Source: Xanthomonas sp. XNM01
GTDB taxonomy: Bacteria > Pseudomonadota > Gammaproteobacteria > Xanthomonadales > Xanthomonadaceae
Reading direction: 5' to 3'
NCBI RefSeq assembly: GCF_014851915.1
Contig: NZ_JACVAP010000004.1
Span: 434,001-498,000 of the forward strand
Length of the DNA stretch: 64,000 nucleotides
Both the position numbers and the translations under genes were made by a program. Below, in pieces: positions 1 to 8,019 of the stretch (within the stretch, counting starts at the first letter, position 1; each line of letters begins with the position of its first letter). The notes under the pieces were generated by a model. That model saw nothing but the letters and a program-made list of their open reading frames with translations, was not told the DNA's origin and did no database searches.

Positions 1-237
1 GTAGTAGCCCAGCACCAGCTCGCGGCCGTCTTCCTCCTCGGCGATGATGCTGACCGAGCCGTTGACCACGTAATACAGGGTGCCGGCCGGGTCGCCGGGG
101 CGGAAAACGTCGGTCCGGTTCGGATAGCGCCGACGCTGGCTGTGGGCCAGAAAACGATCGGTGGCGGCCTGATCCAGCGTCAGCGGACTGCTGGCGAAGC
201 GCACTGGGGACACGATGGGAGGAGTCCTGGAGGTCAT
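1..237 (-). CDS. clp: Clp/CRP-like transcription regulator, N-terminal part (runs off left edge)
   Basis: Read leftwards from ATG 237, this gives 79 residues of a CRP/FNR-superfamily protein: RRRYPNRTDVFRPGDPAGTL followed by YYVVNGSVSIIAEEE, the opening of the cyclic-nucleotide-binding beta-roll. The match is to Clp, the Xanthomonadaceae CRP-like global regulator, which responds to c-di-GMP in Xanthomonas and controls extracellular enzymes and adhesion genes. The C-terminal helix-turn-helix is outside the window. No clear Shine-Dalgarno precedes the ATG, but no other in-frame ATG is nearby. It is divergent from speD with about 130 bp between them. Confidence 0.85.
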   Translation of the reverse strand, partial: MTSRTPPIVSPVRFASSPLTLDQAATDRFLAHSQRRRYPNRTDVFRPGDPAGTLYYVVNGSVSIIAEEEDGRELVLGYY

Positions 238-366
238 GGGCGGGGGCGCGGCAGGTGCCGGAAGAGTAGCCGCATGGGGTCGGCGCCGCAAACGCTTCCA
301 TACGGTTTGCATACCCCCGTCACCCCATTTGGCCCATAATGCGCCGCTCCCATCCACCCCAGAGGC

Positions 367-1170
367 ATGACCGCCGTGGTCAAACCGCTGCCGCGCCTGA
401 GGCTGCAAGGCTTCAACAATCTCACCAAGGCGCTGAGCTTCAACATCTATGACGTCTGCTACGCGGTCTCGGAAGACGAGCGCCAGCGCTACATCGAGTA
501 CATCGATGAGGCGTACAACGCCGACCGCCTGACCCAGATCCTGACCGACGTGGCCCAGATCATCGGCGCCAACATTCTGAACGTGGCCCGCCAGGACTAC
601 GACCCGCAGGGTGCCTCGGTGACGATCCTGATCTCCGAAGAGCCGGTCATCGACAAGAAGCAGGCCGGCAAGGAGGTCATCTCCGACGCGGTCGTCGCGC
701 ACATGGACAAGAGCCACATCACCGTCCACACCTATCCGGAAACGCACCCGCAGAACGGGATCGCGACCTTCCGTGCGGACATCGACGTGGCCACCTGCGG
801 CGTCATCTCGCCGCTGAAGGCGCTGAACTACCTGATCGAGAGCTTCGAGTCCGACATCGTGGTGATGGACTACCGCGTGCGCGGCTTCACCCGCGACATC
901 AAGGGCAAGAAGCACTACATCGACCACAAGATCAATTCGATCCAGGATTTCCTGGCCAAGAACATCAAGTCGCGCTACGAAAGCATCGACGTGAACGTCT
1001 ACCAGGAAAACATCTTCCACACGAAGATGCACCTGAAGGAGTTCGACCTCGACACCTACCTGTTCGAGGAGAAGGCGCGCAACCTGTCGTTCAAGGACCG
1101 GATGCGGATCGAGGCGCTGCTCAAGCGCGAGATCGAGGAACTGTTCCACGGCCGCAACCTGGTCGAGTAA
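367..1170 (+). CDS. speD: S-adenosylmethionine decarboxylase proenzyme
   Basis: Decarboxylates S-adenosylmethionine to supply the aminopropyl group for spermidine synthesis. At 267 aa it is the length of the E. coli-type enzyme (264 aa) and collinear with it ([52 protein letters not shown]). The self-cleavage site that makes the pyruvoyl cofactor is visible as Lys115-Ser116 in [20 protein letters not shown] hexamer at 335-340 may be its -10 element; no good -35 is apparent. It is transcribed away from clp and is a stand-alone gene here. Confidence 0.97.
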   Translation: MTAVVKPLPRLRLQGFNNLTKALSFNIYDVCYAVSEDERQRYIEYIDEAYNADRLTQILTDVAQIIGANILNVARQDYDPQGASVTILISEEPVIDKKQAGKEVISDAVVAHMDKSHITVHTYPETHPQNGIATFRADIDVATCGVISPLKALNYLIESFESDIVVMDYRVRGFTRDIKGKKHYIDHKINSIQDFLAKNIKSRYESIDVNVYQENIFHTKMHLKEFDLDTYLFEEKARNLSFKDRMRIEALLKREIEELFHGRNLVE

Positions 1171-1225
1171 CGGGGTTACGTGCGGTTCGGGTGGTGCCGC
1201 GTACGCTGGCATCACCCTGAAAACA

Positions 1226-1278
1226 GGCGGGACGACCCGCCCGCGGCGCAGGCCGCGCACCAGGACCGACGGCGGTCC
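1226..1278 (+). ncRNA. Guanidine-II riboswitch (mini-ykkC)
   Basis: Two short perfect hairpins carry the ACGR loops that define the mini-ykkC/guanidine-II class: GGCGGG-ACGA-CCCGCC (1226-1241) and GGACCG-ACGG-CGGTCC (1263-1278), 21 nt apart. In this class the two loops bind free guanidinium and form a loop-loop contact, raising expression of the downstream gene. The gene 66 bp downstream encodes a Gdx/SugE-type exporter, the usual partner. A third stem (1291-1299 with 1310-1318) and an alternative pairing of 1274-1283 with 1288-1297 lie between it and the start codon. Confidence 0.9.
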
Positions 1279-1344
1279 GGAACCGATGTTCCGGGCCGCT
1301 TTCGTTTGTGCGGCCCGGGCATCTTCACTGCGAGGAGATGATGT

Positions 1345-1668
1345 ATGCCGTGGGTGTATCTGGTGCTGGCGGGTGTGCTGGAAGTGGTGTGGGCGGTGGG
1401 CCTGAAGTATTCGGAAGGCTTCACCCGGTTGTGGCCGAGCCTGGTCACCGGCGTGGCGATGGTGGCCAGCTTCTGGCTGCTGGCCACCGCGCTGAAATCG
1501 ATCCCGCTGGGGACCGGCTATGCGATCTGGGTCGGCATCGGCGCGGTCGGCACCGCGCTGCTCGGCATGGTGATCTTCAAGGAGCCGGCGACGGTGGCGC
1601 GGCTGGTCTGCATCGGCCTGATCCTGGCCGGCATCGTGGGCCTGAAGCTGGCCTCGCCCGTGAAGTGA
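1345..1668 (+). CDS. gdx: SMR-family guanidinium exporter (Gdx/SugE)
   Basis: A 107-aa, four-helix small multidrug resistance protein of the SugE/Gdx branch, which exchanges guanidinium for protons across the inner membrane. It shows the essential membrane glutamate Glu13 ([19 protein letters not shown]) and the SugE-type segment [21 protein letters not shown]. The branch, together with the guanidine-II riboswitch just upstream, argues for guanidinium rather than broad drug export. Start ATG 1345 follows the ribosome site GAGGAG near 1331-1336. Confidence 0.95.
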   Translation: MPWVYLVLAGVLEVVWAVGLKYSEGFTRLWPSLVTGVAMVASFWLLATALKSIPLGTGYAIWVGIGAVGTALLGMVIFKEPATVARLVCIGLILAGIVGLKLASPVK

Positions 1669-1732
1669 TCCTGTCGGCCGGGCCTGTCGTCGAGGCTGGC
1701 CCGGCCGCGGGCGCCATTCCCCGTCCGAAGCG

Positions 1733-2374
1733 TCAGAGCCGGTAGGCGACCGCTTTCATCACCCGGGAAGCGGTCGCCATGAGCGCCGGAATCGGCTGCG
1801 GCAGCCGGCGCGCACCGGCCTGCTGCGCATGATCGGCGTGGCGCGCCTCGTCCTCCTTCATCACCTGGATGATCTGCCGGCTGCGCTGGTCCGCATCGGG
1901 CAGGGTGTGCAGGTGCTCGTCCAGATGCGCTTCGACTTGGCGTTCGGTTTCGACCACGAAGCCCAGGTTCCAGCCATCGCCGCGCAGGCCGGCCAGCGCG
2001 CCGATCGCATAGCTGCCCGCGTACCAGAGCGGATTGAACAGGCTGGGGCGGCTGTCCAGCTCGCGCAGGCGCTGTGCGCACCAGGCCAGGTGGTCGGTTT
2101 CTTCCTGGGCGGCCTCCATCAGGTGCGCACGGGTGGCCGCCTCGCGCGCGACCGCGGCCTGGCCGAAGTACAGGCCCTGGGCGCAGACCTCGCCGACGTG
2201 GTTGATCCGCATCAGCCCGGCGGCATGGCGGCGCGCCGCAGACGGCATCACCGGATCCTCCGCGGTGGCCGGGCAGGGCCGCGCCGGAGGTGGATCGCCG
2301 AGCGTGGTTTCCAGGGCGCGCTGGGCCTCGATCAGCAGGCGGTCGAGCGGAGAGAGCAGGCGGCTGGTGGTCAT
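1733..2374 (-). CDS. coq7: Ubiquinone biosynthesis hydroxylase Coq7
   Basis: A 213-aa di-iron monooxygenase that adds the last ring hydroxyl in ubiquinone synthesis (demethoxyubiquinone step) at the membrane. The two half-sites of carboxylate/His ligands are visible: [16 protein letters not shown] and EETDHLAWC in the first half, [16 protein letters not shown] and [12 protein letters not shown] in the second. Start ATG 2374 ([12 protein letters not shown]) is chosen because upstream in-frame sequence is low-complexity and unlike the family. The reading frame continues open upstream to 2509, so a longer product cannot be strictly excluded. Coq7 is one of two enzyme types used for this step; the other is UbiF. 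Confidence 0.93.
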   Translation of the reverse strand: MTTSRLLSPLDRLLIEAQRALETTLGDPPPARPCPATAEDPVMPSAARRHAAGLMRINHVGEVCAQGLYFGQAAVAREAATRAHLMEAAQEETDHLAWCAQRLRELDSRPSLFNPLWYAGSYAIGALAGLRGDGWNLGFVVETERQVEAHLDEHLHTLPDADQRSRQIIQVMKEDEARHADHAQQAGARRLPQPIPALMATASRVMKAVAYRL

Positions 2375-2461
2375 GAGGCGATGCGGGCGGCGGGCCGGGC
2401 TGGCCCTGCCCGATTGTCCGTCGCCGGCCGCCGGCCTGCCAAGCCGCGCGGCATGGGCGAC

Positions 2462-2491
2462 TTGCGCAGCGCCGGCTCCGGGGTGTATCCT
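2462..2491 (+). promoter_or_regulatory. Probable rplM-rpsI promoter
   Basis: TTGCGC (2462-2467), 18 bp, TATCCT (2486-2491) is a plausible housekeeping promoter. It would leave a leader of about 90 nt before rplM. L13 is known to autoregulate its operon through the mRNA leader in E. coli, so the leader may matter, but no operator structure is recognised here. Confidence 0.4.
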
Positions 2492-2584
2492 CCCGCCTCT
2501 TTGTTGCACCCTTCACATCGCGAGGCGAAGTTCCCAGCGGCACCTGCCGGGACGGAATCAGCTCGACCAACCACCAGAGTTCCC

Positions 2585-3013
2585 ATGAAGACTTTCATCG
2601 CCAAGTCCGAGACCGTCCAGCGCGACTGGTATCTCGTTGACGCCTCCGGCAAGACCCTCGGCCGCCTGGCCGCAGAGCTGGCCAGCCGCCTGCGCGGCAA
2701 GCACAAGCCCGTGTACACCCCTCACGTCGATACCGGCGATTACCTCGTGGTGATCAACGCCGAGAAGATCGCCGTGACCGGCAACAAGCTGCAGGACAAG
2801 CTGTACCATCGTTTCACCGGCTACATCGGCAACCTGAAGACCGAGACCCTGGGCCAGGCGCTGGAGCGCCACCCGGAGCGCGTCATCGAGATCGCCGTCA
2901 AGGGCATGCTGCCGAAGGGCCCGCTGGGCCGTGCGATGTACCGCAAGCTCAAGGTCTACTCTGGTTCCGAACACCCGCATGCGGCCCAGCAGCCGCAGCC
3001 GCTGGACATCTAA
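2585..3013 (+). CDS. rplM: 50S ribosomal protein L13
   Basis: 142-aa L13, the length of the E. coli protein. It begins [20 protein letters not shown] and contains the conserved [39 protein letters not shown] and [20 protein letters not shown]. It binds 23S rRNA early in large-subunit assembly. The start is fixed by the conserved MKTF terminus; an open frame extends far upstream but is not coding. It is followed after 9 bp by rpsI, the usual two-gene operon. Confidence 0.99.
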   Translation: MKTFIAKSETVQRDWYLVDASGKTLGRLAAELASRLRGKHKPVYTPHVDTGDYLVVINAEKIAVTGNKLQDKLYHRFTGYIGNLKTETLGQALERHPERVIEIAVKGMLPKGPLGRAMYRKLKVYSGSEHPHAAQQPQPLDI

Positions 3014-3022
3014 GGCATAACG

Positions 3023-3415
3023 ATGGCTACCACTCAGAACTACGGCACCGGCCGTCGCAAGTCCTCCACCGCCCGCGTCTTCCTGCGCAAGGGCAGTGGC
3101 AACATCACCGTCAACGGCCGTCCGCTGGACGAGTTCTTCGGCCGTGAGACCGCGCGCATGATCGTGCGCCAGCCGCTCGAACTGACCCAGAACACCGACA
3201 AGTTCGACATCGTCGTCACCGCCACCGGCGGCGGCACCACCGGCCAGGCCGGTGCGATCCGTCTGGGCATCGCCCGTGCGCTGGTCGAGTACGACGAAGC
3301 GCTGAAGAGCGATCTGCGCAAGGCCGGCTTCGTGACCCGCGACGCCCGTGAGGTCGAGCGTAAGAAGGTCGGTCTGCACAAGGCCCGTCGCGCGACCCAG
3401 TTCTCCAAGCGCTGA
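3023..3415 (+). CDS. rpsI: 30S ribosomal protein S9
   Basis: 130-aa S9 with the typical start [21 protein letters not shown], the core [14 protein letters not shown] and the basic C-terminal tail ending [10 protein letters not shown], whose last residues contact tRNA in the ribosomal P site. It is the second gene of the rplM-rpsI operon. Three inverted repeats follow within 100 bp. Confidence 0.99.
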   Translation: MATTQNYGTGRRKSSTARVFLRKGSGNITVNGRPLDEFFGRETARMIVRQPLELTQNTDKFDIVVTATGGGTTGQAGAIRLGIARALVEYDEALKSDLRKAGFVTRDAREVERKKVGLHKARRATQFSKR

Positions 3416-3424
3416 TCGGGATCT

Positions 3425-3512
3425 GGCGACGCCACGTGCGTCGCCACTTGGTGGTCCGGCAGTCTGCCGGGCCGCCTCGAGGAAAAAGTGGTGCATTTCT
3501 TTCACTTTTTCC
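3425..3512 (+). terminator. Cluster of three hairpins after rpsI (possible termination region)
   Basis: Three consecutive inverted repeats: GGCGACG/CGTCGCC (3425-3431 and 3439-3445), GGTCCGGCA/TGCCGGGCC (3453-3461 and 3465-3473, one G-T pair) and GGAAAAAGTG/CACTTTTTCC (3481-3490 and 3503-3512). None is a textbook GC stem plus T-run, although the third carries T5 in its 3' arm. They probably mark the end of the rplM-rpsI transcript. Confidence 0.45.
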
Positions 3513-3547
3513 TTCGACGAATGCGTGCATTCCTCGCGGAGGCGCTC

Positions 3548-3553
3548 TATAAT
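3548..3553 (+). promoter_or_regulatory. -10 box of the tRNA-Gln promoter
   Basis: A perfect TATAAT lies 12 bp before the mature tRNA. The -35 position (GTGCAT, 3525-3530, 17-bp spacing) is poor. Confidence 0.6.
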
Positions 3554-3565
3554 CGTCACCCCTAC

Positions 3566-3640
3566 AGCCCCGTCGCCAAGCGGTAAGGCACCTGACTCTG
3601 ACTCAGGCATTCGGAGGTTCGAATCCTTCCGGGGCTGCCA
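3566..3640 (+). tRNA. tRNA-Gln (anticodon CTG)
   Basis: Full cloverleaf: acceptor AGCCCCG/CGGGGCT, D arm GCC...GGC, anticodon arm CCTGA-CTCTGAC-TCAGG giving anticodon CTG (reads CAG), T arm GGAGG-TTCGAAT-CCTTC (one mismatch), discriminator G and an encoded CCA at 3638-3640. The body closely resembles E. coli tRNA-Gln. Confidence 0.97.
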
Positions 3641-3646
3641 AATACG

Positions 3647-3678
3647 AAAAAACCAACCGCAAGGTTGGTTTTTTTTTT
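3647..3678 (+). terminator. Rho-independent terminator of tRNA-Gln
   Basis: Stem AACCAACC (3651-3658), loop GCAA, GGTTGGTT (3663-3670), followed by T8 (3671-3678); an A-run precedes the stem. It starts 6 bp after the encoded CCA. Confidence 0.95.
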
Positions 3679-3679
3679 G

Positions 3680-4141
3680 CGTCGGATCCGGCTGCGCAAT
3701 CGCAGCGGCGTGTGTTCGCGAATCGGTTCCGTGCTGGCGGCGCGCCGTGCGTGTCTGGCGATGCGCTTCGCAGCTCGCCACGGCCTCCGCGTGGAAGCGT
3801 GAAGTGTGGCGAGCTGCGATGGAGAAGCGTTGCCTGCAGCGTGTTCCCGGATGGCATCGGCCGCATCGCGACGGCCGTCGGCGATGCGCAGTGCGCGTCC
3901 TCGTGAGCGGTGGTGTCCGTTCTGCCGCGGGACCGGTCTTCGTCCCAGGTGACGGGCGCGCGGAAGGCCGCCGATGCGGCGTCGACACGTCGCCGGACAA
4001 GCGCGGACCTGAGTCGGTCAAGGCGGCGCTTTCGTGCGTCGACGACGCGTAGGATCCGCGCCAGGCCTGCGCAGACAGGTGGGCAACAGCTGCCAGCGTG
4101 CGCTGCGATGGGGAGCACCGGATGTGATGGCGCGCCTGCGC
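3680..4141. other. Gene-less stretch with an inverted repeat
   Basis: About 460 bp between the tRNA-Gln terminator and the end of the SafE-like gene. Short open frames exist on both strands but none resembles a protein family or has a ribosome site. The only structure seen is a 13-bp inverted repeat at 3769-3818, listed separately. Confidence 0.6.
3769..3818. repeat. 13-bp perfect inverted repeat
   Basis: CGCAGCTCGCCAC (3769-3781) and GTGGCGAGCTGCG (3806-3818) are exact complements with a 24-nt spacer. Part of the outer sequence (CGCTTC / GAAGCG) would extend pairing past a 6-nt bulge. It is downstream of the tRNA terminator and outside genes; it could be a REP-like element or an RNA stem. 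Confidence 0.5.
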
Positions 4142-4861
4142 TCAGGCCGGCATGCAGCCCAGTGCGGCCAGCGGGCCGTGCAGGGCGGGAATGCGCATCA
4201 GCCAGGGCGAGGACAGGGTCAGCAGGCCGGCGGCCAGGACGACACAGGCCAGTGCGGTGCGCAGCGCAGGACGCTGCAGCCAGCGGCCCATGCGCGCGCC
4301 CGACCAGGTCAGCGGCAGCATCACCGGCAGCGTGCCCAGGCCGAACGCGGCCATGGTCAGCGCGCCGTCGCGGGCGCTGGCCTGCAGCCAGGCGGCGGTC
4401 AGCAGGCTGACGCTGAGGCCGCAGGGCAGCCAGCCCCACAGCGCGCCGAGCGCGAGCCGGCGCCAGGCGGTGTCGGCCGGCAGCAGGCGCCGCTGCAGCG
4501 GCTGCAGCCAGCGCCAGGCCCGGGTGCCGGGCTTGCCGAGGACGTTCAGCCTGCCGCTGCGGTCCAGCAGGCGCAGCGCGACCAGCACCAGCACCAGACC
4601 GGTCGCCATGCGCAGCCCCAGGGCCAGCGTCTCGAGCCGGGCCAGCTGCAGCAGGCCGCCGCCGAAGCCACCGACCAGGGCGCCGGCGAGCACGTAACCG
4701 CCGACCCGGCCCAGATTGGCCTGCAGCGCGACCGCCAGGCCGCCGCCGCGCGACATCGCCGAAAAGCCGGTGGCGATGCCGCCGCACATGGCGGCGCAGT
4801 GCACGCCACCGAGCAGCCCGGCCAGGGCGGCGGCAACCAGCATCGGCACATCGATCGGCAT
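4142..4861 (-). CDS. SafE/DsbD_2-type membrane protein of the cbb3 oxidase cluster
   Basis: 239-aa polytopic inner-membrane protein with about six helices, of the family annotated sulfite exporter TauE/SafE or cytochrome c biogenesis transmembrane region. The first helix carries Cys22 and Cys26 in GGVHCAAMCGG and a later one has WLPCGL, a pattern seen in family members near cbb3 oxidase genes. It is the last gene of the leftward cco block, 8 bp after ccoS. A role in copper or thiol handling during oxidase assembly is plausible from position; the transported substrate is not known from sequence. Confidence 0.8.
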   Translation of the reverse strand: MPIDVPMLVAAALAGLLGGVHCAAMCGGIATGFSAMSRGGGLAVALQANLGRVGGYVLAGALVGGFGGGLLQLARLETLALGLRMATGLVLVLVALRLLDRSGRLNVLGKPGTRAWRWLQPLQRRLLPADTAWRRLALGALWGWLPCGLSVSLLTAAWLQASARDGALTMAAFGLGTLPVMLPLTWSGARMGRWLQRPALRTALACVVLAAGLLTLSSPWLMRIPALHGPLAALGCMPA

Positions 4862-4869
4862 CGCGGGGG

Positions 4870-5073
4870 TCAGCGCTCCGGCGGTGCGGCGTCGCCGGGC
4901 CGCGCGCGGGACGTGGTGCGGCCGGCAGCAGGGCGATCGTCGTCGTCGAGGATGTCCAGCGCGGGGGTGTCGAGATCGTCGAACTGGCCGCGTTTGACCG
5001 CCCAGACGAACGCGCCGATCGCGGCGGCAAGCAGGACCAGACTGATCGGGATCAGCATCAGCAGGATGTTCAT
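4870..5073 (-). CDS. ccoS: cbb3-type oxidase assembly protein CcoS
   Basis: 67 aa with one N-terminal membrane helix (MNILLMLIPISLVLLAAAIGAF) followed by the family signature WAVKRGQFDDLDTPALDIL and a polar tail. CcoS is needed to insert heme and copper centres into the CcoN subunit in Rhodobacter. The start overlaps the ccoI stop by 4 bp (ATGA), so the two are translationally coupled. Confidence 0.95.
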   Translation of the reverse strand: MNILLMLIPISLVLLAAAIGAFVWAVKRGQFDDLDTPALDILDDDDRPAAGRTTSRARPGDAAPPER

Positions 5074-7508
5074 CGCGCGGTCTCCGGCAGGGGGGCGTGC
5101 GCAGTGTCGCTGCTTCGGCGTTGCAGGCGGGTCAGGCGCAGCGCGTTGAGCGTGACCAGCAGCGAGGACAGCGCCATGCCGAGTGCGGCCAGCCAGGGCG
5201 TGACCAGGCCGGCGATCGCCAGCGGCAGCGCCAGCAGGTTGTACAGCGCGGCCCAGGCCAGGTTCTGCCGGATCACACGGCGCGTGCGGAGCGCCAGTGC
5301 GATCGCCGCGGGGATGCGGCCCAGGCTGCCGCCGGTGGTGACCAGGTCGGCGGCGCGGTGCGCCAGCGAGGCGCCTTCGCCCATCGCGATCGAGACGTCG
5401 GCGCCGGCGAGCACCGGCGCATCGTTGAGGCCGTCGCCGACCATCGCCACGATCCGTCCCTGCGCCTGCAGCTGGTGCACCAGTGCCAGCTTGTCCTCGG
5501 GCGACTGCCGTGCATGCACCGCGCCGATGCCCAGCCCGTCCGCCAGTCGCTGCACCGGCGCGGCAGCGTCGCCGCTGGACAGGTGCACCTGCAGGCCGAG
5601 CGCACGCAGTGCGTCCAGCGCCTCGACGGCATCAGGCCGGGCGCGTTCCTGCAGCACGAAACGCGCCTGCGGCGATCGGCCGTCTCCGAGCCACAGCGCG
5701 CCGTCGTCGTCGCGGCCGGCGGCGAAGTCGGCCCGCCCCAGTTTCCATGCGCAACCATCGACCCGGCCTTCGATCCCGCGCCCCGGCACGGCGCGCACCT
5801 CGCTGGCGGCAGCCGCGTCGATGCCGGCGAACGCGGCCGCGATCGGATGCCCGCTGTCGCGCTCCAGCGCTGCCGCGATCCGCAGTGCGGCGGCACGGTC
5901 GAGGGGGCCGAAGACGTCCACCGAGGCCAGCTGCGGACGGCCGTCGCTGAGCGTGCCGGTCTTGTCGAACACGATGTCGGTGGCGCGACCCAGGGAGTCC
6001 AGCGCATCCGGCCGCACCGCGAGCAGGCCGACCTTGGCCAGGGTGCCGTGCGCGGTCGCCAGCGCGGCCGGGATGGCGAGCGAGAGCGCGCAGGGGCAGC
6101 TGATCACCAGCAGGGCGAGGGTGACTTCCAGTGCGCGTTCGGGCGCGTAGACCTGCCAGCCGGCGAAGGTCAGTGCGGCGACCGCAAGCAGGGCGATCAC
6201 GAAGCGTCCGCCGATGCGGTCGGCGGCGCGGGCCAGCGCCGGCCGGTGCGCCTGCGCCTGGTCGACCAGGCGGACCAGCTGCGAGAGCCGTGTTTCGCTG
6301 CCGATGCCGGTGACGCGGATCCGTGCCGGCTGCTCGCGGCACACGGTGCCGGCGTAGACCGTCGCGCCGGGGTGCTTGCGCACCGGTGCCGATTCGCCGG
6401 TCAGCAGCGCTTCCTCGAACCAGGCATCGCCGTCGAGCAGGTCGCCGTCCGCCGGGACCGCATCGCCGGCGGCCACGCAGGCCACGTCGCCGGCGGCGAG
6501 CATGCCCAGTGGCACCGCCTCGCGGCTGCCGTCCGCGCGCTCGCGCGTGGCGAAGGCCGGCCGCGCACGCGCGAGCGCATCGACCTGGGCGGTGGCGATG
6601 CCGCGCGCGCGCTGTTCGAGCATGCGCGCGGCCAGCAGCAGGAACACGAACATCACCGCGGCGTCGTACCAGACGTGCGGGCCGCCGCGGATGGTCTCGG
6701 CCAGGCTGGCCAGATAGGCGAGCAGGGTGGAACTGGCGATCAGGGTGTCCATACCGACGTGGCGCTGGCGCAGCTCGCGCCAGGCGCCGGCCAGGAACGG
6801 CCAGCCCGAGTAGAACACCACCGGCGCGCACAGCAGGAAGGTCAGCCAGCGGAAGAAATCCCGCGTCGGCACCGGCATGCTGTTGCTGAAATCCAGGTAC
6901 AGCGCCTCGGCCAGCATCATCGCCTGCAGCGTACCGAGGCCGGCGATGCCCAGGCGCAGGATCCAGCGCCGTGTGTCCTTGGCGCGCGCGCGCTCCAGCG
7001 CTTCGCCGCCGGCCAGGTAGGGCCGGTAGCCGAGCATGGCCAGCCGCTGCAGCGGCCGCGACAGCGCGGTGCGCTGCGGATCCCAGCTGATCCGGATGCG
7101 GCCGGTCACTGCATTGGCGCTGCTGTCGAGCACGCCCGGTTCGCGCGCCAGGGCGCGGTCGATCAGCCAGGCGCAGGCGGCGCAGCGCATGCCGTCGGTC
7201 AGCAGGGTGATCTCGCGGCCGCCGGCGATCGCACGGCTGTGCTCGGCCTGGACATCGTCGCGGTCCCAGACCGCCAGGTCGGGCAGTTCGGTGCCGACCT
7301 TCGTGCCGCCAGCGGTACGCAGGCGGTAATAGCCGTCGAGATCGGACTGGCGGATCCATTCGGCCGCCGCAGAACAGCCATGGCAGCAGAAGCGCTGCTC
7401 GCGTCCGTCCAGCTGCAGTCGCTCGAACGACGCCGGAAGCGTCTCGCCGCAGTGGTCGCAGGTTCCGGCAGCGGCCATCGCGACCGGGGCGGGAACGGTG
7501 GCGTCCAT
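5070..7508 (-). CDS. ccoI: Copper-transporting P1B-type ATPase CcoI (FixI)
   Basis: 812-aa heavy-metal ATPase that exports copper used in cbb3 oxidase assembly. An N-terminal cysteine cluster (CDHCGETL near 17-24, FCCHGC near 40-45) precedes a metal-binding domain with Cys109 and Cys112 (MRCAAC). Then come the TGES loop (370-373), the membrane CPC motif (471-473), the phosphorylation site DKTGT (515-519) and GDGLND (691-696). Start ATG 7508 (MDATVPAP) is chosen; the frame stays open upstream inside ccoH but that part is antisense-like noise. It lies between ccoH (10 bp gap) and ccoS (4 bp overlap). Confidence 0.96.
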   Translation of the reverse strand: MDATVPAPVAMAAAGTCDHCGETLPASFERLQLDGREQRFCCHGCSAAAEWIRQSDLDGYYRLRTAGGTKVGTELPDLAVWDRDDVQAEHSRAIAGGREITLLTDGMRCAACAWLIDRALAREPGVLDSSANAVTGRIRISWDPQRTALSRPLQRLAMLGYRPYLAGGEALERARAKDTRRWILRLGIAGLGTLQAMMLAEALYLDFSNSMPVPTRDFFRWLTFLLCAPVVFYSGWPFLAGAWRELRQRHVGMDTLIASSTLLAYLASLAETIRGGPHVWYDAAVMFVFLLLAARMLEQRARGIATAQVDALARARPAFATRERADGSREAVPLGMLAAGDVACVAAGDAVPADGDLLDGDAWFEEALLTGESAPVRKHPGATVYAGTVCREQPARIRVTGIGSETRLSQLVRLVDQAQAHRPALARAADRIGGRFVIALLAVAALTFAGWQVYAPERALEVTLALLVISCPCALSLAIPAALATAHGTLAKVGLLAVRPDALDSLGRATDIVFDKTGTLSDGRPQLASVDVFGPLDRAAALRIAAALERDSGHPIAAAFAGIDAAAASEVRAVPGRGIEGRVDGCAWKLGRADFAAGRDDDGALWLGDGRSPQARFVLQERARPDAVEALDALRALGLQVHLSSGDAAAPVQRLADGLGIGAVHARQSPEDKLALVHQLQAQGRIVAMVGDGLNDAPVLAGADVSIAMGEGASLAHRAADLVTTGGSLGRIPAAIALALRTRRVIRQNLAWAALYNLLALPLAIAGLVTPWLAALGMALSSLLVTLNALRLTRLQRRSSDTAHAPLPETAR

Positions 7509-7518
7509 CGCGTCCGCC

Positions 7519-8019
7519 TTACTCCCGTCCGCCCAGCGAGGGGGCGAGCCGGGTGGCGTGCTGCTGCTTGGGCAGGCGTCCGTGCAGGCGCCAGCTGCCA
7601 TCGGCGGGCAGCAGTTCGATGGTCCAGTCGTGGCCCGGATCGATCGCAGCCTCGGCGCGCCAGCCGGTCGCCGTGGCCGGCAGATCCAGCCGCACGTCCT
7701 CGGCGGCCCTGATCGGATGGCCGAGCACGATCCGCAGCGGCGCATTGCGTTCGAACTCGCCGGTCGCCGGCAGGACCTCGACCACGCCGTCCTCGATCCG
7801 CAGCACCGCGCTCAGGCCGCGCTTCCTGGCGGCGGCATCGGGGCCGAGGTTGGTGGTCTGCACCTGCGAGACGCGCTGGACCTCATCGTTGACCGCATCC
7901 GCGCCGCCGGCATTGACGGCGATGAAGACCAGGCCCACGCCGGCCACGATCGAGGCCAGCGGCAGGCCGATCACCAGCCACATCACGGGAATACGCCACA
8001 GGGGCTTCTTGTCGTTCAT
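7519..8019 (-). CDS. ccoH: CcoH/FixH-family oxidase assembly protein
   Basis: 166 aa with one N-terminal membrane helix (PVMWLVIGLPLASIVAGVGL) and a periplasmic beta-rich domain, the FixH/CcoH layout. The AVNAGGADAVNDE and NAPLRIVLGHP segments fit the family. CcoH joins the assembled cbb3 complex and is needed for its maturation. The start overlaps the ccoG stop (ATGA). Confidence 0.9.
   Translation of the reverse strand: MNDKKPLWRIPVMWLVIGLPLASIVAGVGLVFIAVNAGGADAVNDEVQRVSQVQTTNLGPDAAARKRGLSAVLRIEDGVVEVLPATGEFERNAPLRIVLGHPIRAAEDVRLDLPATATGWRAEAAIDPGHDWTIELLPADGSWRLHGRLPKQQHATRLAPSLGGRE

Noticed and set aside
5097..7712. An 871-codon plus-strand frame opposite ccoI
   Set aside because: Same antisense artefact; ccoI has every P-type ATPase motif on the other strand.
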